A stretch of DNA of 64,000 nt from Acidobacteria bacterium UBA2994 (lineage in GTDB: Bacteria; Acidobacteriota; Vicinamibacteria; Vicinamibacterales; UBA8438): contig DEAA01000032.1 of the NCBI GenBank assembly GCA_002346545.1, forward strand, positions 19,265-83,264, in the 5' to 3' direction. Under the pieces are notes generated by a model. The model was not told where the DNA came from, did no database searches, and saw only the letters and a program-made list of their open reading frames with translations. Below are positions 37,311 to 45,685 of this stretch, piece after piece; the first letter of the stretch is position 1, and each line of letters starts with the position of its first letter. The translations under genes were made by a program, and so were the position numbers.

Positions 37311-37832
37311 GTGGCTAAGAGATCGACTAGCGGGCCGAAGATCCTCGTGTCTGCGCTGATGGTGGGCGTAATCGCCGTTGGCGTACTGGGCTTCTCGGCG
37401 GTCTGTCCCTGTGAACGAACCCCGGGGATGTATCTCTTTGGGAGTGCGGCCGACGGCTCGGTGTCCGACTGGACCTTTGCCAATGATGTCACGCTCTGTC
37501 AGATCCAGATCCTGGCGGGTATCCGGCCGCATTCGATCAACCTGAACTGCATGGCCGATCCGGAAGGCCGGCTGTATCTGAGCTGTTCGCAGTGTGACGG
37601 CAAGTACTGGTCGGTGCGTGCTGCCAACGATGGCTGGGCTCGCCTGCGCCTCGACGGCATCGTCTATCCCATCCAACTTACTCGAGTGATGGACCCCGTC
37701 GAACTCGATCGGGCCTGGCTCGCACGCGTCACCAAGCTAAACGCGTTGGAGGCCCCAGCCAACGGCGCCCCGCCCCCTGGCACGCCGCGGCCCGATCACT
37801 GGTGGTCGTTCCGCGTCGAGTCGCGTTCCTAG
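37311..37832 (+). CDS. Small Cys-rich membrane-anchored protein coupled to fbiC
   Basis: 173 residues; GTG at 37311 starts two bases after the fbiC stop, with GAAGGAGGG (37298-37305) as ribosome binding site inside the fbiC end, so the two genes are translationally coupled. The N-terminus holds one hydrophobic helix (ILVSALMVGVIAVGVLGF) ending at CPC. More cysteines follow (ITLCQ-type position, NLNCMAD, YLSCSQCDG). The strand set around GRLYLSCSQCDGKYW, ARLRLDGIVYPIQL and RVMDPVELDRAW recalls split-barrel DUF2255-type proteins, a weak inference. A role linked to F420 is suggested only by the coupling. Overlaps the convergent next gene by four bases. Confidence 0.65.
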   Translation: MAKRSTSGPKILVSALMVGVIAVGVLGFSAVCPCERTPGMYLFGSAADGSVSDWTFANDVTLCQIQILAGIRPHSINLNCMADPEGRLYLSCSQCDGKYWSVRAANDGWARLRLDGIVYPIQLTRVMDPVELDRAWLARVTKLNALEAPANGAPPPGTPRPDHWWSFRVESRS

Positions 37833-38371
37833 CTCCGTGCCGTCGCGGTCGCGCGGTCGATGATCGAAACGACTGTCGATACGGTGAGGGCGTGGGCGAC
37901 GAGTTCTGTCGCCGAGGTCAGGAGGGTCGACGCGAGCGGGATTGGGACCAAATTCGCCAGGTCGACTAGTGCCACGCCACACAGCGGGACGAAGTAGAGC
38001 ACGCCGTTCCAGCGGCCGAGGGTGCTCATCCTGAGCTGTTTCTGCCGGTGCACCACGTAGGAATCGAATACGTACTGGCCGAAGGCCGCGACGATCAGTG
38101 CCGGTAGCACCATCGGGACGCGAGCAGCCAGGGCGGCGCCGGCCAGACCTCCACTGACGAACAGGCAGTCCGTGCTGTGGTCGAATAGCATCCCGCCCGC
38201 CGTAGCGGTGCCTTGGTGCCGCGCGACTTTCCCGTCGAGCAGGTCGGTCACGATGGCGAGCACGATGAGACCGGCCACCGTAGTTGGGTGGAGGGTGTCG
38301 GGTCGCGCGAAGGCGATCGCGACCGGCGCTATCGCCAGCAGGCGCGCGCTGGTTAAGAGGTGAGCCGTCAC
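37829..38371 (-). CDS. CDP-alcohol phosphatidyltransferase family membrane enzyme
   Basis: 180 residues with the full CDP-alcohol phosphotransferase motif D-x2-DG-x2-AR-x8-G-x3-D-x3-D: D43, D46, G47, A50, R51, G60, D64, D68. Surrounding segments are hydrophobic helices (IVLAIVT, LIVAAFGQYVFDSYVVH). It would transfer a phospho-alcohol from CDP-diacylglycerol or a similar donor to an acceptor in the membrane; the acceptor cannot be told from sequence. It starts at a GTG whose GTGA overlaps the stop of the upstream gene (38368-38371), so it is translationally coupled to that membrane protein. Smaller than PgsA/PssA but within the family range. Confidence 0.85.
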   Translation of the reverse strand: MTAHLLTSARLLAIAPVAIAFARPDTLHPTTVAGLIVLAIVTDLLDGKVARHQGTATAGGMLFDHSTDCLFVSGGLAGAALAARVPMVLPALIVAAFGQYVFDSYVVHRQKQLRMSTLGRWNGVLYFVPLCGVALVDLANLVPIPLASTLLTSATELVAHALTVSTVVSIIDRATATARS

Positions 38372-39342
38372 TCGCCGAATAGTTCGCGCTGGGCTCGCCG
38401 CCAGAACGCCACGCCGAACAGCGCGTTGAAGAGGATGAAGAAGTTGTGCTGCACGAAGCCGAAGGCCGCCATCTGGCCTTCGTTTTCAGGAAAGAGGATG
38501 ACCCAGAAGGTGATGGCGGCCGCACGCATTGGGGTCGGCACCGCCGCCGCGAAGAAGATCACTGGGAGGTAGCCAAGTAGCGAGACGAACGACGCTTCCA
38601 CCCCGAAGAGTCGCAACGCGATGGTGTAAACCGCCACCGCGGCCAGTAGTGCCGGCGACCGTAGTAGTAGAAACATCACGTAGTGCTTCAGGCGAGCCGT
38701 CTTGAACGCGTGCAAGATCGGCTTGTTGCGGACCGCGTTCGACGGCAGGACCGTCCCTTGGAAGTAGAGCAGCCAGAGCACGAAGATCACCACTGCGCCG
38801 GCCGAGATATACGGAATGAGTCCGAATGCCTCGGGCAGGGCGCCGCCACTAAAGGCAAACCCCACCGTGGCCCAGACCAGCAGGTAGAACACCTCGCTGA
38901 ACATGATGAAAAGCATCACTGAGCCAACCTCCCACCCCGGCACTTGGTGCCGCCTGTTCAGGTAGTAGGCCATGGCGCCTTTGCCGATCTGTTCGTTGAA
39001 GATCGAGATGATGTAGGCGCTGGCGCGGATCGGCAGGATGTCGGCGTAATTGATCGGCGTCACGAACCAGGTGATCGCCTTGGTGGCCACCAGGGTGTCG
39101 ATGAGGAAGTAGAACCCGGAGTAGGCGGCCATCAGCAGGATCCAGCTGTCCCACTGGACCCCGGTGAACACCCGCACCATGTAGTCGACCAGCGACAGTC
39201 CCTCGCGAGCCGCGGCGCCGTTCAGCCGGAAATACAGGTAGGCGAAGCAGGCCAGACTGAGCAGCAGAAAGACGATGCGCCCGGGGCCCGTGCCCTTCCT
39301 AGTTGGCTGTTCTGGTGAGGTGGCTGGTTGGGGTTCGGTCAT
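38368..39342 (-). CDS. Polytopic membrane protein, possibly flippase-like
   Basis: 324 residues with about eight hydrophobic helices (FLLLSLACFAYLYF, ILLMAAYSGFYFLI, SVMLFIMFSEVFYLLVWATV and others). Conserved-looking loops LPIRASAYIISIFNEQIGKG and LPSNAVRNKPI resemble, weakly, the lysylphosphatidylglycerol-synthase transmembrane/UPF0104 fold. Pairing with a CDP-alcohol phosphatidyltransferase by GTGA overlap suggests a lipid head-group or lipid-linked precursor pathway, such as synthesis plus membrane translocation. That function is inference; what is seen is an integral membrane protein coupled to a lipid enzyme. Basic C-terminus (RRAQRELFGE). Confidence 0.7.
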   Translation of the reverse strand: MTEPQPATSPEQPTRKGTGPGRIVFLLLSLACFAYLYFRLNGAAAREGLSLVDYMVRVFTGVQWDSWILLMAAYSGFYFLIDTLVATKAITWFVTPINYADILPIRASAYIISIFNEQIGKGAMAYYLNRRHQVPGWEVGSVMLFIMFSEVFYLLVWATVGFAFSGGALPEAFGLIPYISAGAVVIFVLWLLYFQGTVLPSNAVRNKPILHAFKTARLKHYVMFLLLRSPALLAAVAVYTIALRLFGVEASFVSLLGYLPVIFFAAAVPTPMRAAAITFWVILFPENEGQMAAFGFVQHNFFILFNALFGVAFWRRAQRELFGE

Positions 39343-39356
39343 GGTGTCGTCGGGGT

Positions 39357-39380
39357 GATGGGGCCGAAGCCTCCGCCCCG
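39357..39380. repeat. REP-like GC-rich palindrome
   Basis: GATGGGGCCGAAGCCTCCGCCCC: same core as the element at 50194-50218 (TGGGGCC-AAGCC-CCGCCCC), lying between two same-strand genes. Stem GGGGC/GCCCC. Confidence 0.4.
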
Positions 39381-39417
39381 TAGAACCGTGGTGCCCACAG
39401 AGGCTACTCCATTCGAC

Positions 39418-40317
39418 TCAGGCCTGAACGAGCTTCTGGAGGGTGTTGGCCAGTGGCGTGAGCATGATGTCCAAGTCGCCGTCGGCGTTGTGCGGGACGT
39501 CCTCGCTCGAGGTGATGACGTCGATGACGTCCGGCGTCATGCCGCCCTGCCGGAATAGACCTGCCGCGCCGGCGCCGAGCTTGGCCAGCCAGATTGGCGT
39601 CGAGCCCACCGAGACGTCCTTGCCCAAGAGGTTCGCCATCTGTTCGATTAACCCCCGATAGGTGACGCCAGTCGGACCGACGAGGTCGTGGACCGAGCGG
39701 TCGGCCGGTTGGTCCTGAGCTACGGCTGCGAAGATCGCCGCCGACAGGTCATCGATGTCGAGTGGACGCAAGGTATGGGTTCCGCCGCCGAGCGTCTTTG
39801 TCGAGCCCTGGGACGCGGTGCGGACCAGCGCCCTCCCTCCCGCGGTCTCCGGCCCGAGCAGAAGCGGGGTCCGGATGGCTGTACCGGCGAGGTCGGCGCC
39901 GGTAACTAACGCCTCGGCCACGCCTTTCGACCGGAAGTAGCCGTTCGGTGAAGCGGGGTCGGCGCCGATCGAGCTGATGAAGACGAGATGTCGCACCCCG
40001 GTGTCTGTTGCCGCTTCAACCAAGGCCTGTGTGGTTTCGACGTTCGCGCTCTGGTAGGTCGTGGTCCTGCTCTCGAACAGGATGCCGGCCAGGTGCACGA
40101 CGCAGCTCACCCCGTCGAGGGCGGCGCGCAGCGCGGCACCGTCTTCATATCGAGCGACGGCCGTCGTGACCGAGGATCCGGTCGGTAGTTCTTCGAGCGC
40201 GCCCTCGCGCCGGACTATGGCCACGGCCGACGTATCGGTCGTGTTGGCGATCTCTGTCAGCAACACGTTGCCGACCGCGCTGTTGGCTCCGGTGATGGCG
40301 ATGCGAGTAGTGGGCAC
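39418..40317 (-). CDS. Atypical SDR / NmrA-like NAD(P)-binding protein
   Basis: 299 residues. Rossmann motif ITGANSAVG at the N-terminus, CVVHLAGI in the middle and YFRSKGVAE as the Tyr-x-x-x-Lys pair, so the catalytic residues of an atypical (NDUFA9/complex I-like) short-chain dehydrogenase are present. A hydrophobic patch precedes the C-terminal alpha-beta lid (GLIEQMANLLGKDVSVG). It may reduce a small molecule or act as a redox sensor; no substrate evidence. ATG at 40317; 75 bp of spacing to the next same-strand gene, containing a REP-like palindrome. Confidence 0.85.
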   Translation of the reverse strand: MPTTRIAITGANSAVGNVLLTEIANTTDTSAVAIVRREGALEELPTGSSVTTAVARYEDGAALRAALDGVSCVVHLAGILFESRTTTYQSANVETTQALVEAATDTGVRHLVFISSIGADPASPNGYFRSKGVAEALVTGADLAGTAIRTPLLLGPETAGGRALVRTASQGSTKTLGGGTHTLRPLDIDDLSAAIFAAVAQDQPADRSVHDLVGPTGVTYRGLIEQMANLLGKDVSVGSTPIWLAKLGAGAAGLFRQGGMTPDVIDVITSSEDVPHNADGDLDIMLTPLANTLQKLVQA

Positions 40318-40370
40318 GGCGTAGCTATCTTGTCAGGAGGGGGTCTGGGCCATAGGGGTTAGGTGCGAGG

Positions 40371-43160
40371 CTAGCGCCACCGGAAGTCTACCCGCACCAC
40401 GCTGTCGGCCGGAGCGTCCGCCGCCGGAGCATGCAGGGTATAGCCGAAACCAGCCTCCGGGATGTCGGCGCCGCCGAACGGCAAGTAGGGATTCTGATAG
40501 CGGTTAGGCTTGGCGTCGGTGAACTCGTTGACGGGAGCGAACGGGAAGGCGGTCTGGCGAGTCATGGTCCCGTCCTCGGCCCGCCACAGCTCCACGCCGC
40601 CGATGAACGGTTCCACCGCAAATGGTGCGTCGGCCGAGTGCATGTTGCGGAGCAGCCGGTCATAGAGCCGGTACTCAGTCTCACCGTCCCGGATGCGTAG
40701 ATCAAACAGGGTGCCGCCCGACTTCCGGGCTCTTCGCTCAGGTCCAGGCAGGAATTCGTTGATGATGGTGTAGTTGTAGGTCAGGGCGCGATCATTCCAC
40801 CTTATTTGCTCGATGGGCGGGCGGCCGTCGACGAGCATCTCCTCGCAGCGGGCGACGTCCTCCGGCGCGACGTCGGTGGAGTAGTAGTTGGGCGGTCGCT
40901 GAAAACACATGGTGTCAACGAAGCCGGCGCGAAGCAGTGGCTGGGCCGACTCGTCGAGCGCCCAGGCGCTCCAGCCGTCCTCGGTGCGGAAGTACCGCTC
41001 AGGCAGAGCAGACAGCTGATATTCCTGCGGGGTGGCATCGACCACCAGCAGGAAGCCTCGACCGGGACCGGATTCGGCGGGTTCGTTCTGGCTCCAGAGG
41101 TACTCGCCATTGTAGTACCACATCACCACACCAGACCTGTAGTTCACGTTCAGCGCCGACATCTCGCCGTCGCTGTCGGGGAAGAATGTGAACCCTGGGT
41201 GGGAGAGCGCTTCATCGTAATTCTTGACGCTGGCGAAGGTCTGATACGGATCGCGATACTCCAGTAGGTAGAAGTGGGGCACCGGCAAGTGGTGCTCGCC
41301 CGACGACAGCGTGAAGCCCTGGGTGTCCCAGCCGTCGAGGGTAGCGCCCTCGAAGTCCTCACGGAACCCGACGGCGGGAATCTCGATGTTGTCCAGCAGT
41401 CCGCCATCCTCCACCGCGGCCATGTCGGTGAAGTAGGTGAAACGCAGCGCGACCTTGCCTCCGCTGAAGCCGCTGAGGTCGAACGAGGCATTGATCCACT
41501 GCGATGCTTCGCACGGGTCCACCGCGGCGGTACCGCCAACACGGTCTTCGGCCAGCGTCCGCTCTGCGCGCGGATCGCAGCCGTTAGCTGTTTCGACCTT
41601 ACCGTCCCCGTTCAGGTCGCCGCTCCGTCCGGTGAACCCTGGGAGCGAGCCCTCGCCCTCGTGGCCCTTGCCGGACGGCATCACGCTCTCGGCGTCGCCG
41701 ATCGCATCCTTGTCGGTTGGCAGCAGTCGCCGGAACGGTTCGCCGGGACGCGCCGCCTCCACATACAGGTAGTCCCACTCGGCCTCGATCACGAACCAGG
41801 CATCGAGGTTCATCACCACCGGCTCGTCCGCCGCTACGCCACTGAGGTCGAACGTGCGGCTCAGGGTCCGGTTCATGTCGTTCCCCTGACCCGAGTAGAG
41901 CACCTGTCGCCCCTGGTCGGGGCCGAGTGGCCCCATCCGGATGTCGCGCATCGTGGGCGGCAGAATCACCATGATCGCGTCACACAATCCGGACGGCGTG
42001 CGATAGCCGTCGATGCCGCTCCAGTCGTTCAACGTCTTGAGATGGAGAGACCCGGAACCGTTACCCCCGAGGTCGGATGGGCGTACCACGCACGGCTCGA
42101 GCCAACCGAGTACGGTACGCGACCAGGCGCTCAGCTCTTGAGGCTGAGGGGAGGAGGTGCTCGACATAGCTTCCCACGACGCAGTCGAGTTGTTGGTCGA
42201 CCGTGCGTAGATGTCGGGCAGTCCCAGCGAGTGTCCGAACTCGTGGATGAAGGTGGACGGCTCGGTGTACTCCGACTGCATGTTGTAGTCGAGCACCCAC
42301 AGTCCGTTGCCGATGTCGACCCCGCCTCGGACGTTCATCCGGCCGTCGACTTCCGGACCGCTGTCCAGATTCAGGCTAAGCGCGAAGCGATGCGGCCAGA
42401 TGCGGTCACCGCACGCTTGTTCGTCCGCGGTGAGCGTCTCGAATACATCGGTCGGCGCGTTGGCATTGAGCTTCTCGCCCATCTTGTAGAGCCCGTGGCA
42501 TGACGATTGGCCCTTGCCCGCCACCACCAGGATGAAGTGGTCGAGATACCCGTCCGGTTCGTCCCGGTTATTGTCGCTGTCGAAGTCGGTCGGGTCCCAG
42601 AGGTCGTAGTCGACCCAGGGAAAATCCGGCTCGGCAGCGTAGGCAGCCCGGAGGGCGTCCACCACGAGATCGGTGGCGCGTACGTCGTTGCGCCAGGAGC
42701 CGTCGGACACCTGCTGCGGACGTCCGTAATGGCTCAGCGGCTGGGCCAGCTCGACCACTGGAAAGATGTCTCCGGTGACGTTGTACCGGCCACGCGATTG
42801 GTGACGGTAGTAGTGAGACAGGGTGCCTGGTTCGAGGGCGGCGGGGCTACCTGCGAAGAGCAGGTCCTGGAAGTAGGCGCGGTTTTTCTCGTCCTGATCC
42901 GCGTCGCCGGCGAACCGGTCGTAGCCGATGTCTGAGAACCGGACCGGCAGGATCAGCAGCCGATGCGGCCGGTTGACGGGAGCCAGCGCCGGTTGGATCG
43001 AGTCACTCTGAATCTGGGGGTGGCCGAGCTGGTCGAACTGGAAGTCGGCCAGCGCTTCAACCATCGACTCGGCGGTGGCCGACGGTTGGGCGCCTATTTT
43101 GTGTGTGGGCAAGAGTACGGCTAAGAGTACGACCGCCGGCGTCCAGCGTGTCGTCAGCAT
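40371..43160 (-). CDS. Secreted M6-like (immune inhibitor A-type) metalloprotease
   Basis: 929 residues from the ATG at 43160, which has GGAGG about five bases upstream and opens MLTTRWTPAVVLLAVLLPTH, a signal peptide. Zinc site HEFGHSLGLPD places H306, E307 and H310, with the extended H-E-F-G-H-x-x-G-L-P-D of peptidase family M6. The pro-region before it contains RLLILPVRFSDIGYD. The C-terminal ~500 residues are beta-rich (GFREDFEGATLDGWD) as in the MAM/galactose-binding-like domains of immune inhibitor A proteins. Probably secreted or surface-bound and digesting proteins outside the cell. Last gene of a three-gene operon, 14 bp after the molybdoenzyme stop. Confidence 0.85.
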   Translation of the reverse strand: MLTTRWTPAVVLLAVLLPTHKIGAQPSATAESMVEALADFQFDQLGHPQIQSDSIQPALAPVNRPHRLLILPVRFSDIGYDRFAGDADQDEKNRAYFQDLLFAGSPAALEPGTLSHYYRHQSRGRYNVTGDIFPVVELAQPLSHYGRPQQVSDGSWRNDVRATDLVVDALRAAYAAEPDFPWVDYDLWDPTDFDSDNNRDEPDGYLDHFILVVAGKGQSSCHGLYKMGEKLNANAPTDVFETLTADEQACGDRIWPHRFALSLNLDSGPEVDGRMNVRGGVDIGNGLWVLDYNMQSEYTEPSTFIHEFGHSLGLPDIYARSTNNSTASWEAMSSTSSPQPQELSAWSRTVLGWLEPCVVRPSDLGGNGSGSLHLKTLNDWSGIDGYRTPSGLCDAIMVILPPTMRDIRMGPLGPDQGRQVLYSGQGNDMNRTLSRTFDLSGVAADEPVVMNLDAWFVIEAEWDYLYVEAARPGEPFRRLLPTDKDAIGDAESVMPSGKGHEGEGSLPGFTGRSGDLNGDGKVETANGCDPRAERTLAEDRVGGTAAVDPCEASQWINASFDLSGFSGGKVALRFTYFTDMAAVEDGGLLDNIEIPAVGFREDFEGATLDGWDTQGFTLSSGEHHLPVPHFYLLEYRDPYQTFASVKNYDEALSHPGFTFFPDSDGEMSALNVNYRSGVVMWYYNGEYLWSQNEPAESGPGRGFLLVVDATPQEYQLSALPERYFRTEDGWSAWALDESAQPLLRAGFVDTMCFQRPPNYYSTDVAPEDVARCEEMLVDGRPPIEQIRWNDRALTYNYTIINEFLPGPERRARKSGGTLFDLRIRDGETEYRLYDRLLRNMHSADAPFAVEPFIGGVELWRAEDGTMTRQTAFPFAPVNEFTDAKPNRYQNPYLPFGGADIPEAGFGYTLHAPAADAPADSVVRVDFRWR

Positions 43161-43174
43161 CGGGATACCTCCGC

Positions 43175-45685
43175 TCAGGCCCGGACCACGCGGCAGGCGA
43201 AACACTTGTACGCCTGCTGGCCGGACAGATTGTCGAAGTAACGGTCGTCTACCAGGGTGTTGGCTGGATCCGAATAGGTGGGCGCTCCGGCCAGGTCGAC
43301 AGTTTGAGCGAAGCCGAAACCGTTGGGCACGAACACGGTGTCGGAACGCATCGCTTCCCACACCACGGCGGTGCCGAGTACCCGCCCGCGCGGACTTTCC
43401 ACGGCGATCTCGTCGCCATTGGCAATGCCGGCCGCCGTGGCCGCCTCGGGATGCAGCTGGATCAGCCGCACGCCATCGAGCTGCTTTCCACCATGGGTCC
43501 AGTGCGTCACTCCTGCGAAATGCACCACGCTCGAACGGCCGATCATGCCCATGAGCGGGTAGTCAACGTGCACGTCGCCAGGAGCCGGCTCGCCGAGTCG
43601 CACCACTGGAGTCGCTGCGTGCGGGTTGATCGGGTTGCTGACCAACCGGTTCTCGTACTCGATCGACGGATGCCCGCCCGTCACTTCCGGATGTGTGTAG
43701 AAGGTGGGTAGCGCGGTGTGCCCGGCCTCCTGCAGTTGCGCGTCCAGCTCGGGCGTGTAGATCTCGATCTGGCCGCTCGGTGTCAGGAACCGCTGGTCGG
43801 CTTCGCCACCCAGGCTGGCCGCAGCCTCGTACCAAGACGGATGGTCCAGATACAGCGTGCTCACCCCGGGATGGTCGGTGGTCGGGCAGGGCCAGCGCAT
43901 TGGTTCAGCGCTGCCTTCGAGACGCTCTCGCGTCAGGCCCTCGACCCCGGGCGTGCGCGCGACAAATTCTGACCATAGTGTGTTGTAGTCGCGCCACGCG
44001 AGCGGGAACGCGTCGGTCCACTCGCTTGCTGGACGGGTTCCATCTAGCCGGGCTAGCGTGTGGGCCAGGTCGATCCAGATTTCGATGTCGGTGCGGCTTT
44101 CACCGACTCGGGGCACTGCGGCCTGTTGCCACCGGATGGCGCGGTCATCGCGCCGCATGTAGATCCCGTCAGTCTCGAGTCCGCTACAGACCGGGAGGAT
44201 GACGTCCGCGTAGTAGGCGGCTTCCTCCATAAAGAGCCCCGTGTAGACGTAAAACTCGAGCGCCGCGAACGCCTCGCGGACACGCGTGGTGTTGGCCGAG
44301 GCCAACAGCGGGTTGCCTTCGGTCACAACCGCGCGCAGCCGATATGGTTGTTCTCTCAGGATCGACTCGGCGAACGAGTCGGGGCCCACTGGTAGCGCTT
44401 GATCCTTCTCGGCGACCTTTGCTTCGAGTGGGGGTAGGTTCAGGCCACCGGGCCAGGTGTTATGCATAAAGTTGCATCCGCCACCAGATACCCCAATGTT
44501 GCCGGTGATAGCCGCGAGGAACACGAGGGTTCGATAGGTGTCGAACGCTCCAAGCTGATGGGAGATGCCGGCGTTGCAGAAAATGGCGGCGGTCGGCGCC
44601 GACGCGTAGTCCCGGGCTAGCTGTCGAATGTCGGCGGCAGGGAGATCGCAGATTTCGGCCGCCCACTCTGGGGTGTAGGCGTTGTCGCGGAGGTGCCTAG
44701 AGAGTTCGTCGAAGCCTAGCACCCAGCGGTCGACGGTCTCGTGGTCGTAGAGGTCTTGTTCGACGATCTCGTGCAGCAGCGCTAGTACCAGAGCCAGGTC
44801 TGTGTGTGGTTTGGGCGCCAGCCATCGGTTGGCATAGGCCGCAGTGGGGGTCTGCCGGGGGTCGACCACGACCAGTGGGGCCCCGGAGCGCTCTCGACCG
44901 CGAAGCAGATACTCGAAGGTAACCGGATGCGTCTCGGCCTGGTTAGTTCCCAAGAACAAGTAGAACGCCGAGGAGCCGAGATCGTCCTTCCCGGTGGCGG
45001 GATCGACGCCATAGCCGTTGGTGAAATTGCCGAGGCCTAGCGTCCACGCCAGGGCGTTTCCGCCGGCGTCGTTACACACCGGTCCTACGTCGGTCGCGTT
45101 CGGGCTGCCCAATAGGTCGAACACGCGGCCGATGACCGAGCCGGCGCCCCGGAGCATCCGGCCCGTCGTCCGGTTGGCGATGGTGCGTGCCTTTCCAGAA
45201 TCGCGTAGCTCGAGGAACTTCGCAGCGATCGTTTCAAGCACCTCGTTCCAGCTGGCCTCGCGAAACTGCGAACCTTCGAGGTCGCCCTTAGCTCCGCCCG
45301 TGCGGATGAGCGGCGTCGTCAGTCGGTACTGGTTGTGCACCAGCTGACCCATTAGGTCGGCCTTCACACACAGCTGGCCAGCCTGCACCGGGTCGTCAGT
45401 TAATCCCTCGATTGACACCACGCGACCCCCGCGAGTGTGTACGTCGAGGGCACAGTTTGCGTTGCAGAACTGACAGGCGCTCCGGGTTGTGGTGTCGGCG
45501 CCAAGTACCGGCGACGAGCCGCTGAAATCGAAAGAGCCCGGCCGCGTGGTTCCGTCAGAGGTGGGCGGTACGTCTGGTGTTGGCGTGCAGCCGGAGAGTA
45601 GTCCCGCCCCGGCGCCGACCAGGGTGCCCTTCAGGAAGCGACGCCGAGTCGGATCTGTACTTCGGGACGAAAACGGCTTAGTCAT
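43175..45685 (-). CDS. Tat-exported molybdopterin oxidoreductase with [4Fe-4S] site, probable lipoprotein
   Basis: 836 residues of the DMSO-reductase superfamily. Twin-arginine signal RRRFLKG (14-20) ending in LLSGC, a lipobox-like sequence with C33. The N-terminal [4Fe-4S] site is C71, C74, C78 and C106 (CQFCNANC...QLCVKAD). The residue in the molybdenum-ligand position is C204 in GPVCNDAGG, as in periplasmic nitrate/polysulfide-type members and unlike the Ser of DMSO reductase or the Sec/Cys-x-H of formate dehydrogenase. The C-terminal MopB domain is present (GDVHVDYPLMGMIG...GDEIAVESPRGRV). Overlaps the upstream membrane protein by ATGA. Substrate unknown: nitrate, arsenite, sulfur or selenium oxyanions are all possible. 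Confidence 0.88.
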   Translation of the reverse strand: MTKPFSSRSTDPTRRRFLKGTLVGAGAGLLSGCTPTPDVPPTSDGTTRPGSFDFSGSSPVLGADTTTRSACQFCNANCALDVHTRGGRVVSIEGLTDDPVQAGQLCVKADLMGQLVHNQYRLTTPLIRTGGAKGDLEGSQFREASWNEVLETIAAKFLELRDSGKARTIANRTTGRMLRGAGSVIGRVFDLLGSPNATDVGPVCNDAGGNALAWTLGLGNFTNGYGVDPATGKDDLGSSAFYLFLGTNQAETHPVTFEYLLRGRERSGAPLVVVDPRQTPTAAYANRWLAPKPHTDLALVLALLHEIVEQDLYDHETVDRWVLGFDELSRHLRDNAYTPEWAAEICDLPAADIRQLARDYASAPTAAIFCNAGISHQLGAFDTYRTLVFLAAITGNIGVSGGGCNFMHNTWPGGLNLPPLEAKVAEKDQALPVGPDSFAESILREQPYRLRAVVTEGNPLLASANTTRVREAFAALEFYVYTGLFMEEAAYYADVILPVCSGLETDGIYMRRDDRAIRWQQAAVPRVGESRTDIEIWIDLAHTLARLDGTRPASEWTDAFPLAWRDYNTLWSEFVARTPGVEGLTRERLEGSAEPMRWPCPTTDHPGVSTLYLDHPSWYEAAASLGGEADQRFLTPSGQIEIYTPELDAQLQEAGHTALPTFYTHPEVTGGHPSIEYENRLVSNPINPHAATPVVRLGEPAPGDVHVDYPLMGMIGRSSVVHFAGVTHWTHGGKQLDGVRLIQLHPEAATAAGIANGDEIAVESPRGRVLGTAVVWEAMRSDTVFVPNGFGFAQTVDLAGAPTYSDPANTLVDDRYFDNLSGQQAYKCFACRVVRA

